Origin: Loktanella sp. D2R18
GTDB lineage: Bacteria > Pseudomonadota > Alphaproteobacteria > Rhodobacterales > Rhodobacteraceae
Reading direction: 5' to 3'
Assembly: GCF_003318235.1 (NCBI RefSeq)
Contig: NZ_QOCG01000030.1
Coordinates: 413,389-477,388 of the forward strand
DNA: 64,000 nucleotides
The first letter of the stretch is position 1, and each line of letters starts with the position of its first letter. The position numbers were made by a program, and so were the translations under genes. Positions 35,276 to 45,268 of the stretch are shown one piece after another. The notes beneath the pieces were generated by a model. It saw only the letters and a program-made list of their open reading frames with translations. It made no database searches and was not told the DNA's origin.

Positions 35276-37572
35276 GCGTTGCAAAACCACTTCCACATGA
35301 TGCTGCCCAACTGCATGTGACCGGGGCCGCCCGGTATATCGACGATATTCCGACACCAGCGGGCGCCTTGCATCTGGCCTTTGGCACGTCAGAGATCGCG
35401 CGCGGCAGCTATACGATGACGCTTGATGCCGTGCGTGCCACACCCGGTGTGGTGGCCGTGATCACGGCGGATGATTTGCCGTTTGAAAACGACGTATCGC
35501 CATCGGTGCATGACGAACCATTGCTGGCCACCGGGACGGTGCATTATCTCGGCCAGCCGCTGTTTTTAGTTGTTGCCGATAGCCACCTGAGCGCCCGCAA
35601 AGCGGCGCGCTTGGGTAAAGTGGATTACGTCGAAGAAACCCCGATCCTGACGATCGCACAGGCGCTTGCCGCTGATAGCCGATTTGAAGATGGCCCCGTT
35701 ATCTGGGCCAAAGGCGATGTGGATGCGGCACTATCGGATGCGCCCCGCCAAGTATCGGGTACGTTGAACATGGGCGGGCAGGAGCATTTCTACCTCGAAG
35801 GGCAAGCCGCCGTCGCAGTGCCGCAAGAGGGTGGCGATATGTTGGTGCATTCGTCGACCCAGCACCCCACCGAAATCCAACATAAGGTTGCTGAGGCCAT
35901 TGGCGTGCCGATGCATGGCGTCCGGGTCGAAGTGCGGCGCATGGGCGGCGGTTTTGGCGGGAAAGAAAGCCAAGGCAATGCGTTGGCCGTATCCTGTGCG
36001 GTGGCTGCGCGAGCCTTAGGCCGCCCTTGCAAAATGCGATACGACCGCGACGATGATATGATGATCACCGGAAAGCGGCATGATTTCCGGATCGATTATG
36101 TGGCGGGCTACGATGACAACGGCAAGCTGACGGGCGTCGATTTTACACAAATGACCCGCTGTGGTTGGGCACTTGACCTATCACTTCCGGTCGCCGACCG
36201 CGCGATGCTGCATGCGGATAACGCCTACCACCTGCCCGCCGCGCGGATCACATCGCACCGGCTCAAAACCAACACCCAATCGGCCACCGCTTACCGTGGG
36301 TTTGGCGGACCGCAGGGTGTGTTTGGCATTGAACGGGTGATGGATCATATCGCCGATGATCTTGGGATCGACCCGGTGGTCGTGCGGCAACGCAACTATT
36401 ATGCTCCAATGCCCCGTAAGGTGGATCTTGATCCACCCTACGTTCAAACGACACCCTACCACATGCCCGTCACTGATTTCATTTTGCACGACATGACGGA
36501 TCGCCTGCTGGAAACCTCTGACTATGCCAACCGTCGCAGCGCAATCGCCACGTGGAATGCCGAGAATCCGATCCTGAAAAAAGGGATCGCGATCAGCCCT
36601 GTGAAATTCGGAATTTCATTCACCCTATCGCACCTGAACCAAGCGGGCGCATTGGTGCATGTATATCAAGACGGCTCTGTGCATCTAAACCACGGCGGCA
36701 CCGAAATGGGCCAAGGTCTGTTTCAAAAGGTGGCGCAGGTCGCGGCCAGCCGCTTTGGGATCGATGTCAGCGCCGTGAAAATCACCGCAACAGATACGGC
36801 CAAAGTCCCCAATACATCCGCGACAGCGGCATCGTCTGGGTCAGATTTGAACGGGATGGCTGTCGCCAATGCATGCGACACGATCCGGGACCGGATCGCA
36901 GCTTGTCTGGCAGATATCAACGGCACCACCCCGGCACAGGTGCAATTTGCAGATGGGCAAGTCACTGTCGCTGGGCAAACCTTTACCTTCGCGCAGGCCG
37001 CAGGGCTAGCCTATTTCAACCGGGTGAGCCTTTCGGCGACAGGGTTTTACAAAACGCCCGGCCTGAAATGGGACCGTGTCAAAGGCACGGGCAACCCGTT
37101 CTTTTATTTCGCCCAAGGTGTTGCAATCACCGAAGTCGTCATCGACACGCTGACAGGTGAAAACCGCATTCTGCGCACGGATATTTTGCATGACGCGGGT
37201 GCCTCCCTTAACCCCGCCCTTGATATTGGCCAGGTCGAAGGCGGTTATGTCCAAGGTGCTGGTTGGCTAACCACCGAGGAACTGATCTGGGACGACAAAG
37301 GGCGGCTGCGCACCCACGCGCCATCAACCTATAAAATCCCGGCCTGTTCTGACCGACCCGATATTTTCAATGTGGCGCTTTGGGACGCGCCGAACCCTGC
37401 GCAAACCATCTATCGGTCCAAAGCCGTGGGTGAGCCGCCGTTCATGTTGGGTATATCTGCATTCCTTGCGCTGGCAGATGCAGTCCGCGCCTGCGGGCCA
37501 CACTACGGTGACCTGCAAGCCCCGGCCACCGCCGAAGAAATCTTGCGCGCCGTCGGACGCACCCGCGCATGA
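35272..37572 (+). CDS. xdhB: Xanthine dehydrogenase, molybdenum-binding subunit
   Basis: A 766-residue molybdopterin subunit that oxidises the purine. Mo-cofactor motifs seen are GGGFGGKES, YRGFGGPQG and GGTEMGQG. The catalytic Glu is Glu721 in VGEPPFMLG, equivalent to the base that activates the Mo-hydroxide. A complete, typical bacterial XdhB. It is flanked by 4-base overlaps with xdhA and xdhC, so the three are co-translated. Confidence 0.94.
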   Translation: MSVAKPLPHDAAQLHVTGAARYIDDIPTPAGALHLAFGTSEIARGSYTMTLDAVRATPGVVAVITADDLPFENDVSPSVHDEPLLATGTVHYLGQPLFLVVADSHLSARKAARLGKVDYVEETPILTIAQALAADSRFEDGPVIWAKGDVDAALSDAPRQVSGTLNMGGQEHFYLEGQAAVAVPQEGGDMLVHSSTQHPTEIQHKVAEAIGVPMHGVRVEVRRMGGGFGGKESQGNALAVSCAVAARALGRPCKMRYDRDDDMMITGKRHDFRIDYVAGYDDNGKLTGVDFTQMTRCGWALDLSLPVADRAMLHADNAYHLPAARITSHRLKTNTQSATAYRGFGGPQGVFGIERVMDHIADDLGIDPVVVRQRNYYAPMPRKVDLDPPYVQTTPYHMPVTDFILHDMTDRLLETSDYANRRSAIATWNAENPILKKGIAISPVKFGISFTLSHLNQAGALVHVYQDGSVHLNHGGTEMGQGLFQKVAQVAASRFGIDVSAVKITATDTAKVPNTSATAASSGSDLNGMAVANACDTIRDRIAACLADINGTTPAQVQFADGQVTVAGQTFTFAQAAGLAYFNRVSLSATGFYKTPGLKWDRVKGTGNPFFYFAQGVAITEVVIDTLTGENRILRTDILHDAGASLNPALDIGQVEGGYVQGAGWLTTEELIWDDKGRLRTHAPSTYKIPACSDRPDIFNVALWDAPNPAQTIYRSKAVGEPPFMLGISAFLALADAVRACGPHYGDLQAPATAEEILRAVGRTRA

Positions 37573-38309
37573 CAGACAGCATCCGCATCACAATCACAAA
37601 GACCGCCGGATCAACCCCGCGCGATGCGGCCACACAAATGATGGTCTGGGCAGACCGCACCGATGGGACAATCGGCGGTGGGCGGCTTGAATTTGATGCA
37701 ATCGCACGAGCGCGCACCATGTTGAAAAATGGTTCTGCACCGCAGCAGCAAACGATCCCGCTTGGACCGCGCCTTGGGCAATGTTGCGGCGGGTCCGTTT
37801 CATTATTGTGGGAACAGGCCGGTGCAATGACTGCACCGCAAACCCGGCCTTTGTGGATTTATGGTGCGGGCCATGTCGGGCGGGCTATCGTCAACGTTAT
37901 GGCCCCGTTGCCCGATTTCACAATCACTTGGATCGACACATCCGCCGACAGGTTTCCACAGACCGACATCACCACATTGATCGCAACAGACCCTGCCGCA
38001 GCCGTCAAACATGCGCCCGCAAATGCAGATCACCTGATCCTGACCTATAGCCACGATATGGACCTTGCGCTGTGCCACGCGATTCTATCGCGCGATTTTC
38101 ACAGCGTCGGCCTGATCGGTTCTGCGACAAAATGGGCGCGTTTTCAGTCACGTCTCGCGGCATTGGGGCACACGCGCGCACAAATTGCACGTATCGCGTG
38201 TCCAATCGGGGATCCATCACTTGGCAAACACCCGGCGGCCCTTGCGCTTGGCGTGGCGACCGCGATGATCGCCGACCAGAAACACCGGACCAAGGACCGT
38301 ACCGCATGA
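37569..38309 (+). CDS. xdhC: Xanthine dehydrogenase accessory protein (Mo-cofactor insertion)
   Basis: A 246-residue XdhC/CoxI-family chaperone that holds and sulfurates the molybdenum cofactor before insertion into XdhB. N-terminal family start STPRDAATQMMVW and GTIGGGRLEF. The Rossmann-like C-terminal half has IYGAGHVGRA at about residue 96. It overlaps xdhB and the following ABC ATPase by 4 bases each, which ties enzyme maturation and purine uptake into one transcript. Confidence 0.92.
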   Translation: MTDSIRITITKTAGSTPRDAATQMMVWADRTDGTIGGGRLEFDAIARARTMLKNGSAPQQQTIPLGPRLGQCCGGSVSLLWEQAGAMTAPQTRPLWIYGAGHVGRAIVNVMAPLPDFTITWIDTSADRFPQTDITTLIATDPAAAVKHAPANADHLILTYSHDMDLALCHAILSRDFHSVGLIGSATKWARFQSRLAALGHTRAQIARIACPIGDPSLGKHPAALALGVATAMIADQKHRTKDRTA

Positions 38310-39829
38310 CACAACCGTTACTTGCCCTGTCCGGGTTGACCAAAGCCTACCCCGGTGTCGTCGCCAACAAAGATGTATCGTTCAACATTCTGCCCGGCGA
38401 GGTCCATGCGCTTTTGGGTGAAAACGGCGCGGGAAAATCCACCTTGGTGAAAACGATCTACGGGTTGGTCAAACCCGACAGTGGCACGATGATGCTAAAT
38501 GGTGCGCCATTCACGCCAACCGAACCCCGCGCTGCGCGCGCATCGGGCGTGGCGATGGTGTTTCAGCATTTTTCGCTGTTTGACGCGATGAACGTCGCAG
38601 AAAATATCGCGCTCGGCATGGAAAACCCGCCGCCGCAGCGCGAAATCGCGGCACAGGTCCGCGCGGTATCGGATCAATACGGGCTACCGTTGGACCCAAC
38701 ACGGATCGTGGGCGAATTGTCGGCGGGAGAACGCCAGCGGGTCGAAATCATTCGCTGCCTTCTTCAAGATCCCAAATTGCTAATCATGGATGAACCGACA
38801 TCGGTGCTGACCCCACAAGAAGTCGAAATCCTATTCAAAACCCTGCGCAAGCTGAGCGCGGAAGGCACCGCGATCCTTTATATCTCACATAAACTCGAAG
38901 AAATTCGCGCCTTGTGTAAGAATGCGACCGTATTGCGGTTAGGCCAAGTGGTCGGCACCTGCGACCCACGGACGACAAGTGCGCGCGATATGGCCGAACT
39001 CATGGTGGGCTCTGCGCTACATGTGCCTGAACGCGCCGCACGTGCGGCAGGCGATACCATTCTTGCGCTCAAAGGACTCTCCGCCAATGCCCCACATCAA
39101 TTTGGCACCGCCTTGCAGGACATCACAATCGACGTGAAAAAGGGCGAAGTGCTGGGCATCGGCGGTGTGGCAGGTAACGGCCAAGACGAATTGGTCGCGG
39201 CCCTGTCCGGTGAAATGCGCACCGCAGATGGCATGATCAGCTATCAAGGTAAAAACATCGGTCACTTGGGACCAAATCAACGCCGTAAGGGCGGTCTACT
39301 CACCGCGCCCGAAGAACGAATGGGTCATGCCGCCGCCCCCGATATGTCGCTGATTGAAAATGCCGCGCTAACCGCGACCACGCGCAAAGAATTGGCCACT
39401 AAAGGTTTCCTGAACTGGCGCAAGGCCCGCAGTTTTGCCGAGGACGTGATCACCACATTTGATGTGCGCACGCCGGGTTCCAACAACACCGCACGGTCGC
39501 TCTCGGGTGGGAACCTGCAAAAATTCGTCATCGGGCGCGAGATTATGCAAGACCCCGTTGTCTTGGTCGTGAACCAGCCAACATGGGGGGTCGATGCCTC
39601 TGCCGCCGCCGCGATCCGTCAGGCCCTGCTTGATTTGGCTGCCAATGGTGCCGCCGTGATTTGTATTTCGCAGGATTTGGACGAGCTGATGGAAATTTCG
39701 GACCGCTTTGCTGCGTTGAACGAAGGCAGGCTGTCCGCCCCACGCCCAGCGCAGGGTTTGACCGTCGAGGAAATCGGCCTCTTGCTTGGTGGCGCGCATG
39801 ATATGGAGGTCGCCCATGTTGATGCTTGA
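38306..39829 (+). CDS. Nucleoside/purine ABC importer, double ATPase
   Basis: A 507-residue ATPase with two nucleotide-binding halves, as in BMP-family nucleoside importers. The first half has a canonical Walker A (GENGAGKST, 38-46) and signature LSAGERQRVEIIR. The second has a degenerate P-loop (GVAGNGQDE) and signature LSGGNLQKFVIGRE, as usual for the family. The ATG at 38306 sits in an ATGA overlap with xdhC. It feeds purines to the co-transcribed xanthine dehydrogenase. Confidence 0.9.
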   Translation: MTQPLLALSGLTKAYPGVVANKDVSFNILPGEVHALLGENGAGKSTLVKTIYGLVKPDSGTMMLNGAPFTPTEPRAARASGVAMVFQHFSLFDAMNVAENIALGMENPPPQREIAAQVRAVSDQYGLPLDPTRIVGELSAGERQRVEIIRCLLQDPKLLIMDEPTSVLTPQEVEILFKTLRKLSAEGTAILYISHKLEEIRALCKNATVLRLGQVVGTCDPRTTSARDMAELMVGSALHVPERAARAAGDTILALKGLSANAPHQFGTALQDITIDVKKGEVLGIGGVAGNGQDELVAALSGEMRTADGMISYQGKNIGHLGPNQRRKGGLLTAPEERMGHAAAPDMSLIENAALTATTRKELATKGFLNWRKARSFAEDVITTFDVRTPGSNNTARSLSGGNLQKFVIGREIMQDPVVLVVNQPTWGVDASAAAAIRQALLDLAANGAAVICISQDLDELMEISDRFAALNEGRLSAPRPAQGLTVEEIGLLLGGAHDMEVAHVDA

Positions 39830-40895
39830 AAAACGCCCCCAGCCATCAAAGACGTGGACATTGGCGGCCCCGATCCTCGCGGTGATCCTGACAATGATCT
39901 GCGGCGGATTGCTGTTCGCGGCATTGGGCAAGGCCCCGCTGGAAACGATCCGCACCATTTTCCTTGATCCGCTGTTTTCTGAATTCGCATGGTTCTACCG
40001 CCCGCAACTGCTGATCAAAGGCGCACCGCTTGCCTTAATCGCGATTGGGTTGTCGTTTGGGTTTCGCGCTGGGATCTGGAATATCGGGGCCGAGGGCCAG
40101 TATATAGTAGGCGCCATTTGCGGCGCGGCTGTTGGGTTGGCCGTCTACCCAACTGAATCGATCTTTATCTTTCCGCTGATGGTCATCGCAGGCGTGTTGG
40201 GTGGGATGCTTTGGGCGCTGATACCCGGAATATTAAAGGTCAAATTCGACACCAACGAAATCCTTGTGTCCTTGATGTTGGTCTATGTGGCTGAACAGTT
40301 ACTCGCGTCCATGGCGCTGAGCACATTGCGCAACCCCGAAGGCATGGGGTTCCCCGGATCGCGCAACTTGGCCAAATATGACAGCGCAAGCAGTTGGATT
40401 TCGGAAAACGCAGGCATGCATTGGGGTGTCGTCGCGGCGTTCATCGCGGTGATCTTTGCCTATGTGACCCTATCGCGGCACCAATTTGGATTTAACGTGC
40501 GCCTTGCTGGTCAAAGTCCGCGGGCGGCACGGTTCGCGGGCGTGAACCCGAAACTACTGGTGCTGGTCTGCATGGGCATTTCAGGCGGGCTTGCCGGGGC
40601 CGCTGGCCTATTCGAGGTCGCAGGCCCAGCAGGTCAAATCAGCATTGATTTCAACGTGGGCTACGGCTTCACCGCAATTATCGTGGCCTTCCTCGGGCGG
40701 CTCCACCCCATCGGTATTCTTTTGGCCGCCGGGCTCATGGCGCTGACCTACATCGGCGGCGAAATCGCGCAATCTAACCTCGGGCTTCCGGGCGCTGCAA
40801 TCCAACTGATGCAAGGGATGCTGCTGTTTTTCTTACTGATGGTAGATGTCTTAACAAACTACCGCGTGCGATTTGGCAAAGGGGCAACAACCTAA
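39816..40895 (+). CDS. Nucleoside/purine ABC importer permease 1
   Basis: A 359-residue permease of the BPD_transp_2 (branched-chain amino acid/BMP) class with about eight to ten spans. The GLSFGFRAGIWNIGAEGQYI segment is the family signature. The start at 39816 has GGAGG about 7 bases upstream and overlaps the ATPase 3' end by 14 bases. Its stop overlaps the next permease start by one base. Confidence 0.88.
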   Translation: MLMLEKRPQPSKTWTLAAPILAVILTMICGGLLFAALGKAPLETIRTIFLDPLFSEFAWFYRPQLLIKGAPLALIAIGLSFGFRAGIWNIGAEGQYIVGAICGAAVGLAVYPTESIFIFPLMVIAGVLGGMLWALIPGILKVKFDTNEILVSLMLVYVAEQLLASMALSTLRNPEGMGFPGSRNLAKYDSASSWISENAGMHWGVVAAFIAVIFAYVTLSRHQFGFNVRLAGQSPRAARFAGVNPKLLVLVCMGISGGLAGAAGLFEVAGPAGQISIDFNVGYGFTAIIVAFLGRLHPIGILLAAGLMALTYIGGEIAQSNLGLPGAAIQLMQGMLLFFLLMVDVLTNYRVRFGKGATT

Positions 40896-41809
40896 TGGAC
40901 CTCTCAGCAATCAATCCCATTCTCTTACTTGCCTCGCTTATGGTGGCGGCAACTCCGATTATCTTGGCGGCAGTCGGTGAATTGATCGTCGAACGTGCGG
41001 GGGTTTTGAACCTTGGTGTTGAAGGCATGATGATCACCGGTGCTGTCTGCGGGTTTATCGTGGCGGTGAATACCGGATCGCCATTTCTTGGGTTTATCGG
41101 CGCAGCCATTGGCGGCGCGGTCCTGTCGTTGTTATTCGGGTTCCTGACACAGTTTTTGCTTGCGAACCAAGTCGCCACAGGGCTTGCGCTAACGCTATTC
41201 GGGTTAGGGCTATCGGCACTGATGGGCCAAAACTATATCGGGATCAAAGCACCAGAATTCCCCGATTGGCATATTCCACTGCTCGGCGATATTCCCGTCA
41301 TCGGTCCCATCGTGTTCCAGCATGACCCTATGGTCTATGTCGGGTTGGCCATTGTCGTGGCCGTTTGGGCGTTCCTGAAATTCAGCCGTGCGGGTCTGGT
41401 TCTGCGTGCGGTCGGCGAAAACCACGAGGCGGCCCACGCGCTGGGCTATCATGTTGTGCGGGTGCGGATGCTGGCGATTATGTTCGGCGGGGCCTGTGCG
41501 GGACTTGGCGGCGCGTACCTGTCGCTGGTCCGGGTGCCACAATGGACGGAAGGTATGACCGCGGGTGCTGGCTGGATCGCACTGGCGATTGTGGTTTTTG
41601 CTAGCTGGAAACCCATGCGGCTTTTGCTGGGTGCCTATTTATTTGGCGGCGTGACTGTTTTACAGCTAAACTTACAAGCGGCGGGGATGGCGATCCCTGT
41701 CGAATATCTTTCCATGTCGCCCTATCTGGCAACCATCGCCGTTCTTGTTATTATGCGGTCTGGACGCGCGCCAGGTTCACTGGGCCAATCATTTCACGCC
41801 TCACGTTGA
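40895..41809 (+). CDS. Nucleoside/purine ABC importer permease 2
   Basis: A 304-residue second permease. LIVERAGVLNLGVEGMMITG is the class signature matching the NIGAEGQ motif of its partner. The EAAHALGYHVVRVRMLAIM loop is probably the ATPase contact. About eight membrane spans. The gene sits between permease 1 and the lipoprotein-like binding protein in the standard nup order. Confidence 0.9.
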   Translation: MDLSAINPILLLASLMVAATPIILAAVGELIVERAGVLNLGVEGMMITGAVCGFIVAVNTGSPFLGFIGAAIGGAVLSLLFGFLTQFLLANQVATGLALTLFGLGLSALMGQNYIGIKAPEFPDWHIPLLGDIPVIGPIVFQHDPMVYVGLAIVVAVWAFLKFSRAGLVLRAVGENHEAAHALGYHVVRVRMLAIMFGGACAGLGGAYLSLVRVPQWTEGMTAGAGWIALAIVVFASWKPMRLLLGAYLFGGVTVLQLNLQAAGMAIPVEYLSMSPYLATIAVLVIMRSGRAPGSLGQSFHASR

Positions 41810-41832
41810 GGCACACCACCAAGGGGAAATCT

Positions 41833-42906
41833 ATGACGATGAAAACTATTTTGGCAGGGGCAACACTTGCCGCGAGCCTTTCAACCACAGCTTTTGCTGA
41901 CGATCCAACCAAGGTTGGCTTTATCTATGTTGGCCCCGTCGGCGACGGCGGCTGGACATATGAACACAACCAAGGCCGCTTGGCTGTTGAAGAAGAATTC
42001 GGCGAAGCGGTTGAAACTGTGTTCGTTGAAAGCGTTCCAGAAGGTGCAGACGCAGAGCGCGTTATGCAGCAGATGGCACTTGGCGGTGCTGACCTGATCT
42101 TTACCACATCGTTTGGGTACATGGACCCAACCATCAACGTGGCCGAAAAATTCCCTGACGTGATGTTTGAGCACGCGACAGGCTATAAGCAAGCCGACAA
42201 CGTATCTGTTTATTCAGCGCGCTTTTACGAAGGCCGCGCCGTTCAAGGGCACATTGCGGGTCAAATGACCGAAAGCAACGTCATCGGTTATATCGGGTCA
42301 TTCCCGATCCCCGAAGTCATCCGTGGCATCAACGCGGCCTACATCCAAGCCAAAGCCGTGAACCCTGACGTCGAATTCAAAATAGTTTGGGCCTACACAT
42401 GGTTTGATCCGGCAAAAGAAGCCGAAGCCGCAAGTGTTCTGATCGAACAAGGCGCTGACGTGATCTTGCAGCACACAGATTCAACTGCACCGCAGGCAGC
42501 AGCACAGGCAGCTGGCAACGTTGTGACATTTGGTCAGGCGTCTGACATGGCTGAATTCGGTCCATTCCCACGCGTGTCTTCTATCATCGACAACTGGGGA
42601 CCCTACTATATCGCCCGCACACAAGCTGTGATCGATGGCACATGGGAAAGCACAAACACTTGGGATGGTATCGGAGCTGGCATGGTTGGCATCGGTGAAA
42701 TCTCTGATGCGGTACCTGCTGACGTAAAAGCATCGGCAGAAGCCCTGCGTGATAGCCTCGCATCTGGCGAATACCATGCTTTCACTGGCCCGCTGAACAA
42801 ACAAGACGGTTCAGCATGGTTGGCTGATGGCGAAACCGCTGACGACGGCACATTGGCCGGCATGAGCTTCTACGTTGAAGGTCTGACAGGCGATATTCCA
42901 CAATAA
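41833..42906 (+). CDS. BMP-family purine/nucleoside-binding protein
   Basis: A 357-residue BMP/Med-type solute-binding protein with a Sec signal (MKTILAGATLAASLSTTAFA) and the mature family start KVGFIYVGPVGDGGWTYEHN. The family binds nucleosides or purines. The ATG at 41833 is preferred for its AAGGGGA ribosome site. It is the last gene of the xdh-nup unit, followed at once by a strong terminator. Confidence 0.9.
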   Translation: MTMKTILAGATLAASLSTTAFADDPTKVGFIYVGPVGDGGWTYEHNQGRLAVEEEFGEAVETVFVESVPEGADAERVMQQMALGGADLIFTTSFGYMDPTINVAEKFPDVMFEHATGYKQADNVSVYSARFYEGRAVQGHIAGQMTESNVIGYIGSFPIPEVIRGINAAYIQAKAVNPDVEFKIVWAYTWFDPAKEAEAASVLIEQGADVILQHTDSTAPQAAAQAAGNVVTFGQASDMAEFGPFPRVSSIIDNWGPYYIARTQAVIDGTWESTNTWDGIGAGMVGIGEISDAVPADVKASAEALRDSLASGEYHAFTGPLNKQDGSAWLADGETADDGTLAGMSFYVEGLTGDIPQ

Positions 42907-42931
42907 ACCCCGATAAGACCGTTTTAGAATT

Positions 42932-42959
42932 GGCCTCACCGAAAGGTGGGGCCTTTTTT
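42932..42959 (+). terminator. Rho-independent terminator of the xdh-nup unit
   Basis: GGCCTCACC pairs with GGTGGGGCC (nine pairs, one G-U) around a GAAA tetraloop, followed by six T. Textbook structure 25 bases after the stop codon. Confidence 0.92.
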
Positions 42960-43476
42960 GGTATTTACACTACCCTTGGCACATACGCTGATACGATTCT
43001 TCGCCTCAAAGGCATCACCCACCTCGCTCTGATTGCAGTGGCTCGCCTTATTTGCCTTCATTCACACTCCCATCACACCACCTACGGACACATTAGTGAC
43101 ACATACTCAGCCAAAGGTTGCATTCCGCATTATTTCCACCAACACGTCAGGAAAGACACACTAAAATAAGTAGACTATTACTGATGAGTATTGAGCGCCG
43201 CTATGATGAAAATAATTATTTTTTAAATCAACACGTTAAAAAAGAAGTACTTGGATTTTTTTGCTTGGCTTTAGCCGTTCCACCGGAAGAAACGCACGCC
43301 CAAAATCTAGAACGATTACGAATCTATTTCGATTACACGGTAAAATAACAATCAAAAGTTGCAAACTGAATTGCGGCAGTCTGCTTATACAAAAGTATAG
43401 GTTGTTTCTAATCACCATTGGGCGGAAATATGCTCACAGCTTTTACAATTTGAACAACGAGTTATGGAGAACAATC
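42960..43476. other. AT-rich region upstream of the PstS-OmpA gene
   Basis: 517 bases, visibly richer in A/T than its surroundings, especially 43140-43470. No recognised promoter. A possible 54-codon ORF lies at 43184-43348. Otherwise empty to my reading. It may hold the promoter and regulatory sites of the PstS-OmpA gene. Confidence 0.4.
43184..43348 (+). CDS. Possible small ORF of unknown function
   Basis: ATG to TAA, 54 residues beginning MSIERRYDENNYF, with AT-rich codons unlike the neighbouring genes. No ribosome-binding site is seen and no family is recognised. Amphipathic composition is compatible with a protein, but chance is equally likely. Confidence 0.22.
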   Translation: MSIERRYDENNYFLNQHVKKEVLGFFCLALAVPPEETHAQNLERLRIYFDYTVK

Positions 43477-45069
43477 ATGGGTCTTAGCGTCTTTAAGTCT
43501 TACAAAAATATAATTTCGACAGTCGCGCTGACGACAGCGCTTGTTGCACCTGCGGCAACGATGGCTGGCGAAGTTTCGCTAAAGTCTGCTGATGGCACAG
43601 TGAACCTCGTGGGTGAGTTTGTTTCGTTCACAGATAACAACTACGTCATCCGCACAGCTCTTGGTGAACTGCGTATCGCTGCATCCCGTGTAAGCTGTGA
43701 AGGTGCTGACTGCCCAACCTTTGGCGTCGCTGACGCCGACATCACCATCGTTGGTTCCGACGCGATTGGTCTTGGTGTGATGCCGCTGCTGCTGTCTGGT
43801 TACGCTGCGAACCTAAACGCCGACGCAACACAAACAGGTACCGGCACAGACGGCCAGTTCATTACCGAAATGGTTGGCGACGAAGGCTTTGGTGATCCGC
43901 TTGGTTCTTACTTGGTCACGTCAGCAGGCTCTAACGACGCATTTGCCACTTTGCTTGATCGTTCTGCACAGGTTGGCATGGCATCACGCCGCATCACCCC
44001 GGGTGAGGCACGTGCGCTCCGCGCTGACGGCGCAGGCAACATGGTCAGCATCGATAGCGAACACATCATTGCGGTCGATAGCTTGGTTGTGATCACCCAC
44101 CCAGACAACCCTGTGAAAACTGTGACTATGGAGCAGCTCCGCGGCATCTATAACGGCAGCATCTCGAATTGGTCCGAACTGGGCGGCGACAATGCAACAA
44201 TCACTTTGGTTGATCGCGCAACAGATTCTGGTACCCGTGAAGTCTTTATGAGCCGTGTATTTGGCGATCAAGCGCCAGCACCTTTGTCCGACACAATCGT
44301 CGTTCCTGGGAACAACGAAATGGCTGCGCAAGTCAACGCAGATGAAACAGCGATCGGCTTTGTCGGTTACGCGTTCCAACGTGGCGCAAGCGCGCTGACA
44401 TTGGTGAACGATTGCGGGATCACAATGACACCTGACGCGTTCTCAGCCCGGACCCAAGAATACGCGCTACAGCGTCTCTTGTACCTCTATACACGTGACG
44501 ACACCGCAGACGCCGCAACAATGGACTTCATCCACTACGCTGAATCCGAAGCGGCAGACGAAGTCATCGCAAAAGCCGGGTTTATTGACCTCGGCGTTGA
44601 TCGTCGCGAACAATCACTTGATAGTGGCCGCGCGCGTACGTTGCTCGACCCCAATGTTGACGCCTACGAAGGTGGTGTTATGCGCGAAATGCTGTCTCAG
44701 ATGGTTGACTATGACCGCCTGTCAACAACATTCCGCTTCCGCACCGGCTCGCAAAACCTTGATGAACGTGGCCTCTTGAACCTTGAGCGTTTGACCGACT
44801 ATCTCGAAACGCAGCCAGAAGGCACAAAGGTTCTGTTCGTTGGCTTCACAGACGATGTAGGCGCATTCGACAGCAACCGTGATTTGTCGCAATCTCGTGC
44901 AGCTCAAGTCCGGGCAGAACTGCAAAACCTCGCAGGCGACCGCTTGGCAGGACTTGAAATGGACACAGCTGGTTACGGTGAAGTTTCACCATCAGCGTGT
45001 AACAACTCCGAAAACGAACGCCAAATCAACCGCCGCGTTGAAGTATGGATCGAAGCCGCGAACGGCTAA
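43477..45069 (+). CDS. PstS-like binding domain fused to an OmpA peptidoglycan-binding domain
   Basis: A 530-residue envelope protein: signal peptide to about residue 31 (APAATMA), a PstS-like PBP domain (around 85-350) with RATDSGTREVF resembling the phosphate-binding loop, and a C-terminal OmpA domain (around 420-530; TDDVGAFDSNRDLSQSRAAQ, ending NERQINRRVEVWI). No membrane span other than the signal. It could hold a phosphate- or anion-binding module on peptidoglycan as a sensor or buffer. No Pst permease or PhoU is nearby. GGAGA precedes the ATG. Confidence 0.85.
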   Translation: MGLSVFKSYKNIISTVALTTALVAPAATMAGEVSLKSADGTVNLVGEFVSFTDNNYVIRTALGELRIAASRVSCEGADCPTFGVADADITIVGSDAIGLGVMPLLLSGYAANLNADATQTGTGTDGQFITEMVGDEGFGDPLGSYLVTSAGSNDAFATLLDRSAQVGMASRRITPGEARALRADGAGNMVSIDSEHIIAVDSLVVITHPDNPVKTVTMEQLRGIYNGSISNWSELGGDNATITLVDRATDSGTREVFMSRVFGDQAPAPLSDTIVVPGNNEMAAQVNADETAIGFVGYAFQRGASALTLVNDCGITMTPDAFSARTQEYALQRLLYLYTRDDTADAATMDFIHYAESEAADEVIAKAGFIDLGVDRREQSLDSGRARTLLDPNVDAYEGGVMREMLSQMVDYDRLSTTFRFRTGSQNLDERGLLNLERLTDYLETQPEGTKVLFVGFTDDVGAFDSNRDLSQSRAAQVRAELQNLAGDRLAGLEMDTAGYGEVSPSACNNSENERQINRRVEVWIEAANG

Positions 45070-45076
45070 ACCATCG

Positions 45077-45100
45077 GGCGGGCGCACACCAGCGCCCGCC
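45077..45100 (+). terminator. Strong stem-loop after the PstS-OmpA gene
   Basis: GGCGGGCGC (45077-45085) pairs perfectly with GCGCCCGCC (45092-45100) around a 6-base loop, 8 bases after the stop. Only a weak T-run follows. Confidence 0.6.
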
Positions 45101-45268
45101 ACCATTTCCCCTATTCTCTCTGTTAATTCCCGATTAGTGCACGCCATGCGCGCGCTGCTTTGATGCCGCATCTTTTGGATGCCTACGGCGACCGGAACGC
45201 AGATCCTCAAACACGACTGCCAGACGCAGCCTGTGGCATGCAAATCTGGCGACGCATAGGAGTTTACG

